A stretch of 64,000 nt of DNA from NCBI RefSeq assembly GCF_022605165.1, contig NC_063068.1, positions 1,178,001 through 1,242,000 of the forward strand. The letters are read 5' to 3'. The translations under genes and the position numbers were made by a program. Shown in pieces: positions 31,106-43,407 of this stretch. The notes beneath the pieces were generated by a model. It was given only the letters and a program-made list of their open reading frames with translations. It did no database searches and was not told the origin of the DNA. Each line of letters begins with the position of its first letter. Positions within the stretch are counted from its first letter, which is position 1. Source of the stretch: Purpureocillium takamizusanense (lineage: Eukaryota > Ascomycota > Sordariomycetes > Hypocreales > Ophiocordycipitaceae).

Positions 31106-32369
31106 ATGCTTCAGTCTGCTTCTTGTTCGACGTTGAACCGTGCATCTTGCTCAATCATAACCAAGCTCTTCTTCCGTCCTGCAACAAGACAGCTTCATAT
31201 CACCACCACCCTCACTCACCAACCAAAGCGACGACTCGCCACAACAGCTATCATCATGGCTCCCAACAAGACCCTCATCTACAAGCAAATCCCTTCGGGG
31301 CTCCCCAAGCCCGGCAAGGACCTCGTGGTCGAGTCGCGCGACACTGATCTCGAGACGGCCCCCAAGGGCGGCCTCATCGTCCAGATCCAGTATGCTTCGT
31401 TCGACCCGTATCTGCGCGGCAAGATGCGCGACCCCAAGATCAAGTCCTACTCGCCCGCCTTCGAGGCCAACAACCCCATCGTCAATGCCACCGTCTCGCG
31501 CGTCCTCAAGAGCGACAACCCCAACTTCAAGGAGGGCGACTTTGTCGTCGGCGCCACCCCCATCGCCGAGTACGCCCGCATCGAGAACCCCGCCGCCCCC
31601 CTGATCACCAAGATCAATAACGAGCACAACCTCGACCTCGGCATCTTCCTCGGCCCCCTGGGCATGCCCGGCCTGACCGCCTGGTCCAGCCTGCACAAGA
31701 TTGGCCAGCCCAAGAAGGGCGAGACCATCTTCATCAGCTCCGCCGCCGGCGCCGTCGGCCAGGTCGTCGGCCAGGTCGCCAAGCGCGAGGGCCTCACCGT
31801 CATCGGCTCCGTCGGCTCCGACGACAAGCTCGACTTCATCACCAAGGACCTCGGCTTCGATGCCGGCTTCAACTACAAGAAGGAGAAGCCCCTCGACGCC
31901 CTGCGCAGGCTCGCCCCCAACGGCATCGACATTTACTACGAGAACGTCGGCGGCGAGCACCTCGAGGCCGCCCTTGATGTAATGAACCCGGGCGGCCGCA
32001 TTGTTGCCTGCGGAATGGTACGTCACCGTCACCCCCCCTCGATGCCGTCAACGTCAAGCAAGCAAAAAAACTAACTACCAGGCCTGCCTGCAGATTAGCG
32101 AGTACAACGCAAAGCCCGAGGAGAGATACGGCATCAAGAACCTCATGTACATTGTCACCAAGCAGATCCTGTTCCAGGGCTTCATCGTCGGCAAGCCCGG
32201 CTTCGGACCCGCCTACTATAAGGAGCACCAGGAGACGCTGTCCAAGTGGCTCGCCGACGGTAGCGTCAAGGCGAAGCTGGACATTTCCGAGGGCATTGAT
32301 AACGCTGCCGAGGCGCTTGTTGGTATGCTCCAGGGCAAGAACTTTGGCAAGGCCGTCTTGAAGATTTGA
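31106..32369 (+). CDS. NADP-dependent alkenal/leukotriene B4 dehydrogenase-like MDR reductase
   Basis: A medium-chain reductase of the alkenal double-bond reductase type, saturating 2-alkenals or enones with NADPH. Exons are 31106-32017 and 32094-32369, 395 aa. Seen in order: YASFDPYLRGKMRD, the SSAAGAVGQVVGQVAKREG cofactor-binding motif, and YENVGGEHLEAALDVMNPGG. It lacks the structural-zinc Cys cluster, as expected. From the first ATG the N-terminus is Arg/Ser-rich and amphipathic with no acidic residues (residues 1-50), a likely mitochondrial presequence. An internal ATG at 31256 (MAPNKTLIYKQIP) matches the usual cytosolic start, so two forms are possible. The intron has a CTAAC branch point. 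Confidence 0.92.
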
Positions 32370-34013
32370 TTACGCGAAACAAAAAGCATAGCGAAAATTT
32401 GATTCTGGTATTTTTGTGATGGAGCATAGTGGACGTTCCACAGCGCATGCCTCGTGATTTGACGCCCGCTGAGACTTGAAGTTTGTTGGTAGATATGTAT
32501 AAGCGACACTCGATCGAACAGAAGGATGTGACTTCAGAAGCTCGCTCAATACGATGGCCTATCCGGTCTTCTCCATATCTGCCGCCGGACGCAACCACTC
32601 ACACAAGCATCGGCCACGACGGCTACAGCGGCTACAGCGGCTTCAATTGCCCCTGGCCTCGTGGGGGGCAATCTGGCGATGATGTCGACTGCTGCGTGGA
32701 ACGGCCGGCTGCAGGTATTATGCGGCATAGTGGACGCGAGGACTGTGAAAGCCGAGCTCTGCGGCGCGATGAGCTGCGAAAACGGAGAAATGTGCGTGAT
32801 GGCGCGTTGTGTTTATCGGGCAGAGCCGGCGATCAATGTCGTCACCGTTCGTGTCGCAGTGGCACAATAAGAAACGAGAGGGTACGGGGCCCTGCGACTA
32901 CGGTGACCCAAAAATAATCTGACAAGTGCTGGCTGTGATCATCACCAGAGCAGCCGATCGCGCCCATCTGTTTTGTCGTCGGCCATGAGGTATGTAGATG
33001 CAGGTGACTGGCAGCAGCCTCAGTACACATTTCAACGGCATGCATCACGCAGTGGCCACGTCGCAAACATATGAACAATTGACCTGGGCAATAAAAAAAG
33101 CAAAGCAACGCGGAAATCATTTCATCCAAGCGGACATATTCGTAACCGTCATTTCGTGAATGCATGCAGAATGCTAACACGAGCAAAAAAAAGTTTCGAC
33201 AGGAGTCGAACTCGTGGGGTTCCAAAGATTGAAGTACGGAGTCTTCTCGGCGAATCACATGCGAAAAACGGTAAAAGGCAGTTCTTTGGCAATAAGAGAT
33301 TCTACCGACTCCACCCAATTCGCTGGCAATTTTGCTTTATATACCGCCACCCACAACAAACGCGAGAGAGCAACTGACCACGCCTATATCAGTCATGTCC
33401 AACTGCAATCAAGCCATCCGCAAGTGCGACTCGGCTGCGCGAACATGATCCGATTAATAGACTGTATGTCCTCTGTCAGGCTACTCTGCTCACATGTACG
33501 GTGTCTCGGTGGCTTTTATGGCGCATCACGGCGGACTTTGGTCAAACAAACCCGTGCAGTCAACTGTAGACTGCAGACCTGCGCCCGTTAATTGCCATGA
33601 CAATCACCCCACGATGCCTGAATCCCAAAATAACTGAGCATAATGCGCTTGGAGCTACCTGTTGTGTGGCCAATTTTTCTTAGACGCAGGTACCGTGCAT
33701 CGAGTAGATTTTCCGAACCTTGCGAGTACCCGAACTGGCATTCTCGCGCAGGTCACGTTGCGTTTTGCATCGTACCATGTCACTTCGGTGCAGATGGCCG
33801 AGAGGAAACTAGTTAGCATAGAGGTGTAGGCAATGAGGCTCATCTTGGTCATAGATTGTGGATAAGGAGCTCAGAAAGATGCAAGTAACGAAAAAGCTGT
33901 AGACGTCAAACTTACGTGACTTATTCAGTCTGCATATGACGAGCACCATGAGGCGGAGACTGAAGATTAAACAGCTAAACGCTTTTACCGCGTAGAAACA
34001 TCATTTCAGTGCC
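32370..34013. other. gene-free interval
   Basis: About 1.64 kb. No frame shows a family signature. A short stretch near 33183-33230 looks superficially like a minus-strand tRNA 3' half but does not fold as one (see rejected items). A direct repeat GGCTACAGC GGCTACAGC occurs at about 32620-32640. Confidence 0.4.
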
Positions 34014-34664
34014 TCATGGCCAGCTGAGAGTCTTGTCTTGATCCGGTCTTGTCACCGAGAACCGTTTCGCTCGGCAAACATGGTAGGGAATCCGGGTGTC
34101 CATGCTTGACTCGTCGCTCCTGTTAGAGATCGGCTTTGCGAGAAGCTCTTCCTTGGTGCCTTCCCACCACGGCCCTGCCGATGCCTCACCTTCCAAAATA
34201 CCAATCTCGTATGTCCTGTCGTCGTCGAAGCTATGGGTATACGGCCACTTCCATACCGATGGCAAGCTCTCCTGTAATTCTCTGTATTCCTTGGCGCTCA
34301 TCCCAAGGCGCGGCGAAATCGGCCCTTTGCTTTCTATGGGCTTCAGCTCGGCAACAATAGTATGTGGTCTTCCAGGGTATAGCGTGGTGAAATGTTGCTG
34401 TGTTTCTGGTGATAGGTGCTCCCTGCCTACGGGTCCACACACGTCTTTATGCCCGAGTTTAAGTCGTTGACCAGACTCGACGTCTTCGAAAGTCAAGCCT
34501 CCCCTGTAAAGAATGTTCCCATCGAAAAGGCATGAGCTAGAGTTATCTAACGTGATAGGCCGGTCATGCTCAAGCAGGAAGCGCAATGTGATCACAAAGG
34601 GTCTTTCCGAGGTAAGATCTAACACTGAGGATGAGGTGTCAACCTCAATACTGATGAACGGCAT
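34014..34664 (-). CDS. hypothetical protein, beta-rich
   Basis: Function not recognised. From the ATG at 34664 it encodes 216 aa beginning MPFISIEVDTSSS. Alternating hydrophobic residues (FVITLRFLLEHDRPITL, CLFDGNILYRGGLTFEDV) suggest a beta-sandwich N-terminal half. There is a linker with HLSPETQQHFTTLYPGRPHT and a Trp-rich part (VWKWPYTHSF, GPWWEGTKEELL). No signal peptide or TM. Similar short proteins are common and multi-copy in filamentous fungi, as I recall, but none has a role I can name. The open frame and composition support a real gene. Confidence 0.65.
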   Translation of the reverse strand: MPFISIEVDTSSSVLDLTSERPFVITLRFLLEHDRPITLDNSSSCLFDGNILYRGGLTFEDVESGQRLKLGHKDVCGPVGREHLSPETQQHFTTLYPGRPHTIVAELKPIESKGPISPRLGMSAKEYRELQESLPSVWKWPYTHSFDDDRTYEIGILEGEASAGPWWEGTKEELLAKPISNRSDESSMDTRIPYHVCRAKRFSVTRPDQDKTLSWP

Positions 34665-35989
34665 CGTCAAGCAATCAGGGATGAAAGTTCGTAGCAATAG
34701 CCTGGAGTGTCAAGAGATAAATGTGCCACGTCAGGACATACACGAATGTCGCGCACAGAAATTGCACAAAAACAAGGCGCGGTGAAGAGAGGTCGCTTCA
34801 TATAGTGAGAGAGCAGCCAGCCACCCAACACCACTACGTCATGCCTGACGTAACCAGTGAATTCCGTCCGACAAGTAACAAGCACAGTTGACACTTTGCA
34901 AATGGTGACACCTTGCCTCGGTGGACGGGTGACGTATGTATCCGAGTAACTTCTTTGGGTTGTGACTTTGGTAGCCCGTAGATGTCTATTTACGGGATCA
35001 AACTGCTCGAATTTACTTCAATGGCTCTGTGGATCACTGCAACGACCACTCCCAAGTGAGCAGTACGCTTCTTGCCGTCTGATACCGGAGAGAAAACATA
35101 AATTCCGAAGAAGCAGGGCAAATGGCCAAGTAATGTCCTTAAATCACACTTTAACACGTATGAGGTACCGGGGTTTGTCTCGAGCACTTGGGGGTGAGGG
35201 TGATCACCGCCTATAACATCAGGGCCGTTGGCCAAGGTTGAGGTCCATTTAACAATACAACCCCAAGCTGACCAACAGCTGAATGAACGAAAACCGATCA
35301 TTGGCTGCAACTATTGCACATGAGCACTTACCTTGTCCACCGACGTTGCATTCCATTCCACCCTGAGACGATACTTTTACGACCAGACGGTCAACTGCTT
35401 AGCCTGACATGATCACGTCCCTGTTTGGTGACCAGGTCAGATACTACATCTGTGAAAGAACATCGCGACAGTGGAAGCGAGCAAGTGACTGAGCTTGCCG
35501 TGCATAGAACGTATGAAGCCTCCTTACAGACGCTTCATGATTCCCTAGAAGGGAACAACTGCCAACATCGTGAGACGAACTTCCCGCGCTTGATCCTACT
35601 TTGGTACGCTGTCAAGTTGTCGGCCTCCCGCGTCAAGGTTCAGGTCGGACAGCCTGGTTTGTTTTCGTGCCGTTCTTGCATTGACCATGACATCGATGCT
35701 TGCAGTTAACTGACACCAGACTCAACCAACACTCCTTCGGTAGGCGATGATGAAACCAACAAAACCATGCATCCCTGACAGTTGATGACGAGTTGCATGT
35801 TCACGATGCATTATGAAGTAATGCGGCCTAAGACGGGGGGTAACGCCTCGATTCTCTGAAGAAAAGGATTTTGCTCAATGTATCATATGCCAGCCTAGAG
35901 CATGAAGTATAAAGAAGAGCCCCAATGTGCTTGTCGGGTTTGTTTCTGATTATTCTCTATATTCACAACCCATTGAAGACTTCGCCAAT
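34665..35989. other. gene-free divergent interval
   Basis: About 1.3 kb between divergent genes. AT content is a little higher than average, and no coding frame has support. A TATA-like tagagcatgaagtataaagaag sits about 85 bases before the next ATG. Confidence 0.4.
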
Positions 35990-36526
35990 ATGATGGTTAC
36001 TCTTTCTACCTTCGTATTCGCCCTTGGGCTACTCCGCGTCGCGAACGCTGTGCCACACACTCCTCATCCTGACACTCATCGCCTGTAAGTTAACGGTGAG
36101 CAACGCGCTGTTCTACGCATATGTCCTGGTGGTTGGAAGTTTCCCCTCTACGACGATACTACTTGCGAGAAAGTTGGAGAAAAGGTCAGTGGGAAGATGG
36201 GTAGCCTTGCAGGCATCATTCTACATTAAATCATGTATGTCGTCCCTTGAATGTCCATGTTTCCATCGCTGACAGTGCCCAGGCATTTCGACGTCGTTGG
36301 TCACGCCTCAGTCGGTTCGCACATTACAGATTATAAGACCGGTTATGGTCCATTGAACACGCAGAAATTCAGCCGAGGGCCCGACACCGCATTCCCGTCT
36401 TGGAATGCCGACTCTTATCGCTGGATGGCGCAAGAGCATTACCTGTCTACGCTTTGTGGACGAAAGTTTAAGTCTGCAACTAGTAACAGCGATTATTATA
36501 CCTGCGAAACCTGCTGGCCTCAGTAA
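35990..36526 (+). CDS. small secreted protein, M35-like tail without catalytic core
   Basis: Proposed exons 35990-36084, 36140-36184 and 36283-36526 give 127 aa with every splice phase consistent. The first exon encodes a clear signal peptide, MMVTLSTFVFALGLLRVANA. An LEKR kexin-like site precedes HFDVVGHASVG. The last ~45 residues, WNADSYRWMAQEHYLSTLC, resemble the segment after the active site of fungal M35/lysine-specific metallo-endopeptidases, where NADSYxxF/W is usual. The catalytic HExxH is absent. Four Cys lie in the C-terminal third. It could be a small secreted effector-like protein or the remains of a protease gene. Exon 2 is the least certain part. Confidence 0.5.
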
Positions 36527-36849
36527 TCCGCACTACATTTATGAATCGGTTACACTGGTCTCAATCAATTCGAGGCGAAACAGGTTCCCTTGATCAGGAT
36601 CATGTCAAGTCTTAAGCTTCTTCGTACCCTACATATGGAAATTCCGTTTCTCTCTTTCATTCTCCAGCTCAGGGTTATCAGAGCTGCGTGGCGGCGAGGG
36701 CTGGACTTTGTATGCGTGGGATTTGGTATGATTCATTTGCAAGCAGCCAAGGGATATTGGCTGGCCATAAATTGGCAATGAACACAGTGTGCTATTTTCC
36801 AGATGTCCTAAGACTAGAGGTGCCCCTTATCCGCCGCTTCGCTTCACCA
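36527..36849. other. convergent 3' region
   Basis: About 320 bases between the stop of the small secreted protein gene and that of the sugar transporter. No gene seen. Confidence 0.35.
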
Positions 36850-38901
36850 CTAAGACAGGTCCGACTTCTCTTTCCAAGACTCATTCGACTTCTCCTGATG
36901 CCTGTACAACGGTGGCAAGGGCTCCAGTCGCTGCCGAAGCACATATCTGCGAAAGTGCCAGATGCTGTTCTTGATCTGGTAGCTCATGTGCTTCCGGGTG
37001 CTGACGTTGAAGACCTGGTCCAGCTCCTCGAGCGTGAGGGCCTTTGTCTCCGGGACAAAGAAGAGGATCAGGAACCAGAGGATCACACACCACGCGGCGT
37101 ACCAGGCAAAGGCTCCTTGCTCAGTGAATGCCGTCCGAAGGTGGTTCCAGGTGAATGAGATGATGAAGTTGAAGCACCACGTCGTCGCCGTGGCCCACGA
37201 CATGCCTACATCGCGGACGTGGACAGGGAACGCCTCGGCTGAGTATGTGAAGGGGACTGGGCCCTCGCCTGGAGAGTAAAACACTTCGAAGAGGTACATT
37301 CCCGCCGTGACCATACCTAGGCGGGCCTTTTCGTTGGCGATGAAGAACGACATGCCTGTCCAGAGAAGTGTGATTGCGAGGAAGGGAAACGTGAAAAGCA
37401 ACAGGTTTCGTCGTCCCCATCGGTCGATTGTGAAAAGTGCGGGGATGGCAAACACCCAGTTCAGGATCCCAGTACCCATGGACGCCAGGAGAGCCGAGTT
37501 AATGGAGTAATTTGCTTCCAGAAAGATGTTTGTGCTAAAGTACGCGATAATGTTGACCTGTACGTGTTGTTAGCAACCATACAGAGACAGCATTCGGGCC
37601 AAGGGATTTGCGGACGCCACAGAATTGTTGCCCCAGCATCAGAATCCACGTAGCCCATGTAGCGCGACGGTTACGGGGAACCTTGAATAACTCAATGAAT
37701 TGAATAAACAGATTTTTGCCCTTGTTTGCTTCGCGCTCGAGTTCGACGCCGACATAGGTGTAGTACGTATCGCGAGCGGCTTGGACGTTGGAATAGCGGA
37801 GACGCTGGAACGACCGGAAAGCCTTGCCGACCTTGTTATGCTGTATATACCACCTGCACGAGCTTGTTAGCGCTCTAGGGCGATATGAGGGCCAATGTTT
37901 CACCTCATACCTTGGCGATTCTGGACAAAAGTAGACTTGCGCGCAAACGATGAGAGGCAACACCACGGTCGAACCCAACATCAAACGCCATCCTAGAGAC
38001 GGGTCGATGCCGGTGGACGGCCCAAAGGCCACTCCCATAATATTGCCGAGCATTATGCCAAAGGCAGTCCACCTATATGTGCCGTTAGACTTTAGGACTC
38101 GGTCTTTTGGTGATGATGAGCGTACATCTGCCACTGCATGACCAGCGCACCGCGGATCGGCGCAGGAGAGCATTCTGCCGCATAGACTGGGACCGTGGAC
38201 GACTTGGGACCAATTCCAAAGCCCAGAACAAAGCGAGCGACAAAGAGGTTAACCCAAGAATTGGCAACCCCCTCCCAGATGGACGCGACGGCCGCGATGA
38301 AACAAGAGACAAAGATGGTGCCGCGACGACCCAAGACCCTGTTGAGCGGCTCCGTCAACCAGCAGCCGATAACGGCACAGCACAGATACGGCGCGCCGAC
38401 AACGAGCCCCGTGATGCTGTCCTGCATGCTCTTGCTGAAGCGCGTGACGTTGGGGCCCGCAATGTCCAGGTCCTCGAGGTACAGCGCCTGGGCGCCGTTG
38501 TTGACCGTCTCGTCCATGCCCTGCACGGCGGCGGCGAGCGAGCACATGACGCAAAGCCTGTAGAGCGTGAACGGCTGGCTCCAGCGGTGGGTGCGCTCTC
38601 GCTCGATGATGTTGCGGTCGTCGGGCGACAGCTCGGGGATGCTGGCGTACTGGTCCGGATTCTGGGCGACGAGGGCGCCCTTTCGAAAGTCGTCTGTAAA
38701 GTCGGTCAGGTGGAAGCGGCGACAGAAGTCGTCCACGTCGGCCATGAGTTCCTCCTTGGAGCGCCGCTTGAGCGGGTTCTCCATGACCGCGGACAGGTTC
38801 TCCATGTTTTCGAAGCCCAGGGAGCTGCGCCGGCGGGGCGCGTGCTCGACCGTTTCCGCCTCGGCCGAGTCGCGCGTGGCCTTTTCCTCATGCTGGTCCA
38901 T
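36850..38901 (-). CDS. MFS sugar/polyol transporter (SP family)
   Basis: A plasma-membrane sugar:H+ symporter-type carrier. Four exons, 38901-38126, 38072-37911, 37853-37616 and 37557-36850, give 627 aa. Sugar-porter signatures are present: GRRGTIFVSC after TM2, ARFVLGFGIGPKSSTVPVYAAECSP, PESPRW at the end of the first half, the GQQFCGVNIIAYFS segment, DRWGRRN and the terminal VPETKALTLEELDQVF. The N-terminus before TM1 is about 130 residues, longer than in typical hexose carriers and closer to maltose/alpha-glucoside and related fungal permeases. The third intron starts gtccgc, a weaker donor, but it restores the conserved GVNII junction. Substrate cannot be read from the sequence. Confidence 0.92.
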
Positions 38902-41580
38902 CCCGGTGATGGCGTCGTGTAGATAGTTGCTTCACTATAGTCTGAACTTTTATAGATGGCGACTACGGGGGCAGTTGCGGCAAACCGAGAGAGACAAACC
39001 GAGAGACGAAGTATCAGTGATCGCGCAGAGCTGCTTCCAATGCTGGCCTTCACACGGACGGCGCACGTCGATGGAGACGATAGGGTCCTACGCTACTTGA
39101 GGCTCAGGCTCCCTCCATGATATAACCTTCGTTCCATCGCTACAACGTCAGGCCACCTTGGGCCCACTGACGTTACTTGCAGCCACCTCACGCCTCGAAG
39201 GATTCATGTGGAAGCATGTTGCGCGTGTGGATGGCAGCACGGCGTGTTTCCATCCCCCACTACCCCGGACACTCCACCCTGGCGATCGATCACCGCTGTC
39301 AGGACTCCGGACTCCGGACTCCGGAGAAGCATCAAGTGGAGCGAGGCAAGCCGCCAGGCGGCAGGAGCAGCATCCCACGGAGCTCAGTCCTACCGAAGCG
39401 ACTCGGCGGACTGCAGTATTGTGGCAGCGCCATCCGGATCGACACTACGAAGTACACGTTACGAACAACCAGGCTACTGGTCTGGCTTCTCGCATCGCCT
39501 TGCCTTCAAGCCGAGTAGACATGTCGTATCTTGGAAACAGGTCCATGCAATGTGCGATATTGTCGTACTACGCGCGTTCAGTCTTTTCACAACGGCTCGC
39601 GGCCACCAACTTGTGTCGTCCAACAAAATGACGTCGAAACGACATCGAGAGGGAGTGGTAAGGAACAAGCTCCGTTCGCGAAACCCCACCTCCCTAGACA
39701 AGATCCTTTCCCGAAACGTGGAGCGAGACCTGGGGTGGTGGGCTGCGGCGCGGGGGAGTGATGTAATTGTCGTTGGATTGACTTCGAGATGTTGGTGTCG
39801 CTCCCCAACTTGATTGGATCTATTCGTAGATGCCAGCAAACAAAGATTGTTTTGCCCTGTGTTACAGTGTTGTTCCAGGGCCTAAACAATGAACGCACAT
39901 GGCACTTCACCTCATGGCAAGACGCAGACCAAGGCGCATGGGCCAACAAGCACTGTCCCCGTTGAAATACATACTGATCGCCATGCCCTTTTGGCGGCGC
40001 ACAACAACAAGTGCGTCACACTCAAGTGTCCCGGGGCGATTGAAGCGACCCTACATGCAATTACATCGGGTGCGGTCCTTGGGCGGCTCCCACGCATAAC
40101 GGCCGTGCCTCAGCATCATTCATGGTAATGTTTCAGATCGATACTACAGCAGTATCATTCCCCTTTAGACTACACAAGCTTCCGTAGCATGAACATGGCT
40201 GTGAGGCCCCACGAAACCCAGCCCAGCCGCCTATGCCAGCGGACTTGCTGCTCTATTGACTCTGTGCCTGGTGTTGCTCCTGTAGTCCAAACCTTCATTT
40301 GACGTCCTTGTATACTGTACAGTATTGTTCAACCCCAGCAGGGGACGTTGGGCGGTGGCAAAGCAGGCGAATCTCGATCTGCGGCATGATGTGCAAATGT
40401 GTCGTCCGGTGGTGTCATGCTCGGTTACAGCGGCAGCAAGAGACGCAAGTTACACTGCTGAAGTGCTGACATCTCCAACCACCCACTCACTGCCTTGGCG
40501 CCTTGTCCTCTCCAGGTGTCCACGATGTCTAGCGCATCCATCAGCGAAGCAACATGAAGCGCAAACGACTGACCGTCAGCCAACACAAGACACAAACATT
40601 TAGACAAAGCGCAACGTCATACTGTATTTGCGAGGGCAGAGGAGCTCTGCGAACAACGGCCTACACACAGGAGGAGGCATCCTTTGCCATGACCCCCAAC
40701 ATGAAAGCGAGGTTCTGACGTCAATACTCCAACCAAAGCTGCCAACGCCTGTAGGTGGATCGGTACAGACAGGCACTAATGGGGTGTCTGATGGCGTAAA
40801 GCGTGACACGGCGTTGTCCGGCCGAGCAATACTCGTCCCGTAGCTGCACATCTCGTAACTCGTAGCCACTCCACTTGCAGTCTAGGACTGGAATATGCCG
40901 CCCGGATGACAACAACAGCGAGTCGTACTGGTCTGGTGCTGTTTCCCACAAGTGAGCGACGAGACTGTGACAAGGACGGCACAAAGTGCATGAAGAAAGT
41001 AAGGCTCATCGCCCAGGTCTCTAAGCTTTCCACTCTCCCCATGGCTGCATGGAGCCAAGTGACGTGGAACGATGCATGTCGCAATAATACAGGCGCAGGC
41101 CACGATGATGGCATATCCAACGCCGGCAAGGGCCCTGTAAACAAACCAGACCAGCCTTTGCGGCGAAAGTGAAGCGGCGGATGGAGCGGTGGCCGACCGG
41201 GCGGGGCCGGAGCGGGGCCGAAGAAATTGCCTGTTTCGGCAGTGGGCGAGAAGCAGAAGCACTTGGAGACGCCGGTCGCTTGACTCCCCGACACTGATGT
41301 TCATAATGTACATGTATTAAATTATGACCCGGTTCTAACCGAGTGTAGAATTTGCATCTCTAGTCTATCCATCATTATCCGGGAAACTCCCAGCGCATTT
41401 CGCTCAAATGACGCTCTATGCATGTGGCGGCGAAACGGAGTCGCACGCTGTCTAGTTCTTCCCGGCGGAACCAAGTCTTTTCCTTGGTGCCAGTCGCCGA
41501 GGCCCGCAAACGCCCTTCCCGAGGAAAAAGAGAAAAGAAAGAAAAAGAAAACATCAGCCCTCAACAACAAGATGCGCAGT
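38902..41580. other. long gene-free interval
   Basis: About 2.7 kb, the longest gap in the window. Open frames exist on both strands but are short, overlapping and without domain signatures. A GACTCCG tandem (about three copies) lies at 39302-39324. I see no transposon terminal repeats. A poorly conserved or non-coding gene could be hidden here. Confidence 0.4.
39302..39324. repeat. (GACTCCG)n tandem
   Basis: Just over three perfect copies of a 7-base unit in non-coding sequence. Confidence 0.85.
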
Positions 41581-42878
41581 CTATAAATGCGTCTTGTCGT
41601 TGCTCGTGACGGCATATCTATCCTCGTTAAACGTGCTGTTGAGGGTGACGCGGCCGACCACGTTCTTGGTCTCGAGACGGATCCACGTCTGCAGGGCCTT
41701 TTGCTGGAGCATCTCCTCGGTGACGACAATGTGGCGGCCGCCGCGGACCCAGTCGCCGTAGCCGCCGTAGCCCGCGTGCTGGCCGTAGCAGAGGTGGATG
41801 TTGTTGCCGCGCACAAAGGTCCCCGGCAGGACCTCCCTCCAGCGGCGGCACCACGTGTTGCCGTGGTCGTGGCCGGAGAAGACGGCCAGGAGGCCCTCGG
41901 TGCCCGACAGGGCCTGCATGAAGGGGACATCCTGGCCGCCGTAGCGGCAGTTGGGGTTGCCCCCGCCCCAGGTCCCGTCGGGGCACCAGTCCTGCGCCTG
42001 CGGCGACACGGGCGTCTCGTCGTTGATGCCCGGGTTCTGGTCGCCCTTGACCTTGCGCTGGATCAGGCTCGTGGCGTTGGTCGGGATGTGGACGAAGGCG
42101 AGGGAGGGGATGACCTTGCGGTACTTGCGTCGGAGCCTCACGCTCTCCTTGCGGAACCATCTGACGACGTCGCGGTCGACCCAGTCGGCCCGGGGCACGG
42201 GCTTGCCGTCCTCGCCGGTGGCGCCAAAGACCTTGCCGCCGCGACTGTCGAAAAACCACAGCAGGAGGTTCGGCGCGCAGGGGTCGTCGGACGAGTCTTC
42301 CTTGGTGCAGTTGGAGGCGTAGACGGGGAGCCAGTAGTTGGTGACGCCGGCGTCTCTGCCCATGACCATTCGCTCCGTGAGAGCGCCGGGGTGCTGCTTC
42401 TCGCGCTCAAGGATATTCCTCGGGTCAAGGGTCTGACTGCTATCGTGGTTGCCGTAGGTGGAAGCCCAGAACGTCCCGCGCTTCATCATGGGCTGCACGA
42501 TGTCGTCGACGTAGCCCGACATGTTCTTCGCCTGGGAGGCATCGCCGCTGATGAGGTCCCCGTTGAGCACCACCAGGTCTACGGGATCTGAGTCGAGCAC
42601 ATTGTTCATGACGTTGATCGTCTTCTCGTCTTGCCGCGGGCCCTCGGCGGTATCTGCCTCTGTTTTGATCCCCCGTTAGCGCCCCCCTTGTCGTTGCGGC
42701 AAGTGCTGTCTGTAAACTTACTTTCGCCAAAATGAAGATCGTTAAAGACTGTTAGGTGAAAGCTTCCGTCGGGTCTAAACCGCAGCTTGTGGTTGTCGTA
42801 GCCTCGCCGGGCAATCGGTGAGGGCGCGGCCTGGACGGCGGCCGCGGCGATGACGGCGGCCAGCAGTGCAGAGCGCAT
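41581..42878 (-). CDS. secreted calcineurin-like metallophosphoesterase (Dcr2/PAP-like)
   Basis: A two-metal phosphatase with signal peptide MRSALLAAVIAAAAVQA. Exons are 42878-42722 and 42659-41581, 411 aa. Metal-binding motifs run in order: FNDLHFGE (the D-x-H block), VVLNGDLISG (GD), YGNHDS (GNH), FVHIPT and GHDHGN. The spacing resembles the fungal Dcr2-like and purple-acid-phosphatase-like secreted enzymes. Several Cys (NCTKEDSSDDPC, DWCPDGTW, NTWCRRW) and N-glycosylation sequons (NMS, NCT, NAT, NST) suit an extracellular protein. Likely role is phosphate scavenging from organic esters; inferred from class. It is a reminder that phosphorus metabolism genes occur in this window, but it is 23 kb from PepM. 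Confidence 0.9.
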
Positions 42879-43392
42879 TTTTCCGGCTCGCTCCAAGTGA
42901 CTGGCGTCGGGGTATTCGAAGGTAAATTGGTTGCGATATTAAAATTCCATAAATATTATCAGACAAAGACGCTACGTGGATACTGAGAGAGTCCGTCCCT
43001 TGATCTTCCTCAAGGTTAGGCCTTTATACATGTACGCTGCACTGTTGGCACAGAGCAGTAGGCAACGTCATCGCGCGAAGATACGTCTAAAATTGGACAA
43101 CGACGAGAGCGGACTCTCGCGCGACGTCAAACTCGCACCGTTCATACGATGGTCCTGTCTACAGCGATTGCCCTCGATTTAGAGCCGCGTTGCGACAAGG
43201 GCTGCGGACGATGACCAGCAGAATGAAACGAGAGAGGGTGGCTTAGAATCACCCTCCGACTCAACCCCCCTTTGTCGCCGTTTGCTAACGCGGCTTGAAA
43301 CTTGTTGTCCGTCGCCCGACCAGACCACATGTTTCCGAAGAACGCCGCCTGGGGTCGCGTCCGGTCCGTGCGGTTGGTGTTGAGGGCAGCCT

Positions 43393-43407
43393 GGGGGGGG
43401 GGGGGGG
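43393..43407. repeat. poly-G tract, 15 bases
   Basis: Uninterrupted G homopolymer in non-coding sequence; its true length is uncertain in any assembly. Confidence 0.8.

Noticed and set aside
31151..32032. 293-codon minus-strand frame over the MDR reductase
   Set aside because: Val/Asp/Gly-rich antisense of a recognised enzyme.
33183..33290. tRNA-like stretch on the minus strand (GTTCGACTCC followed by a run of eight T)
   Set aside because: The T-arm-like segment and T-run suggest a Pol III gene, but the flanks do not form a T stem, anticodon stem or acceptor stem, and there is no A-box.
41587..42591. 334-codon plus-strand frame over the phosphoesterase gene
   Set aside because: Val/Ala/Asp-rich antisense translation of a gene whose minus strand shows all metal-binding motifs.
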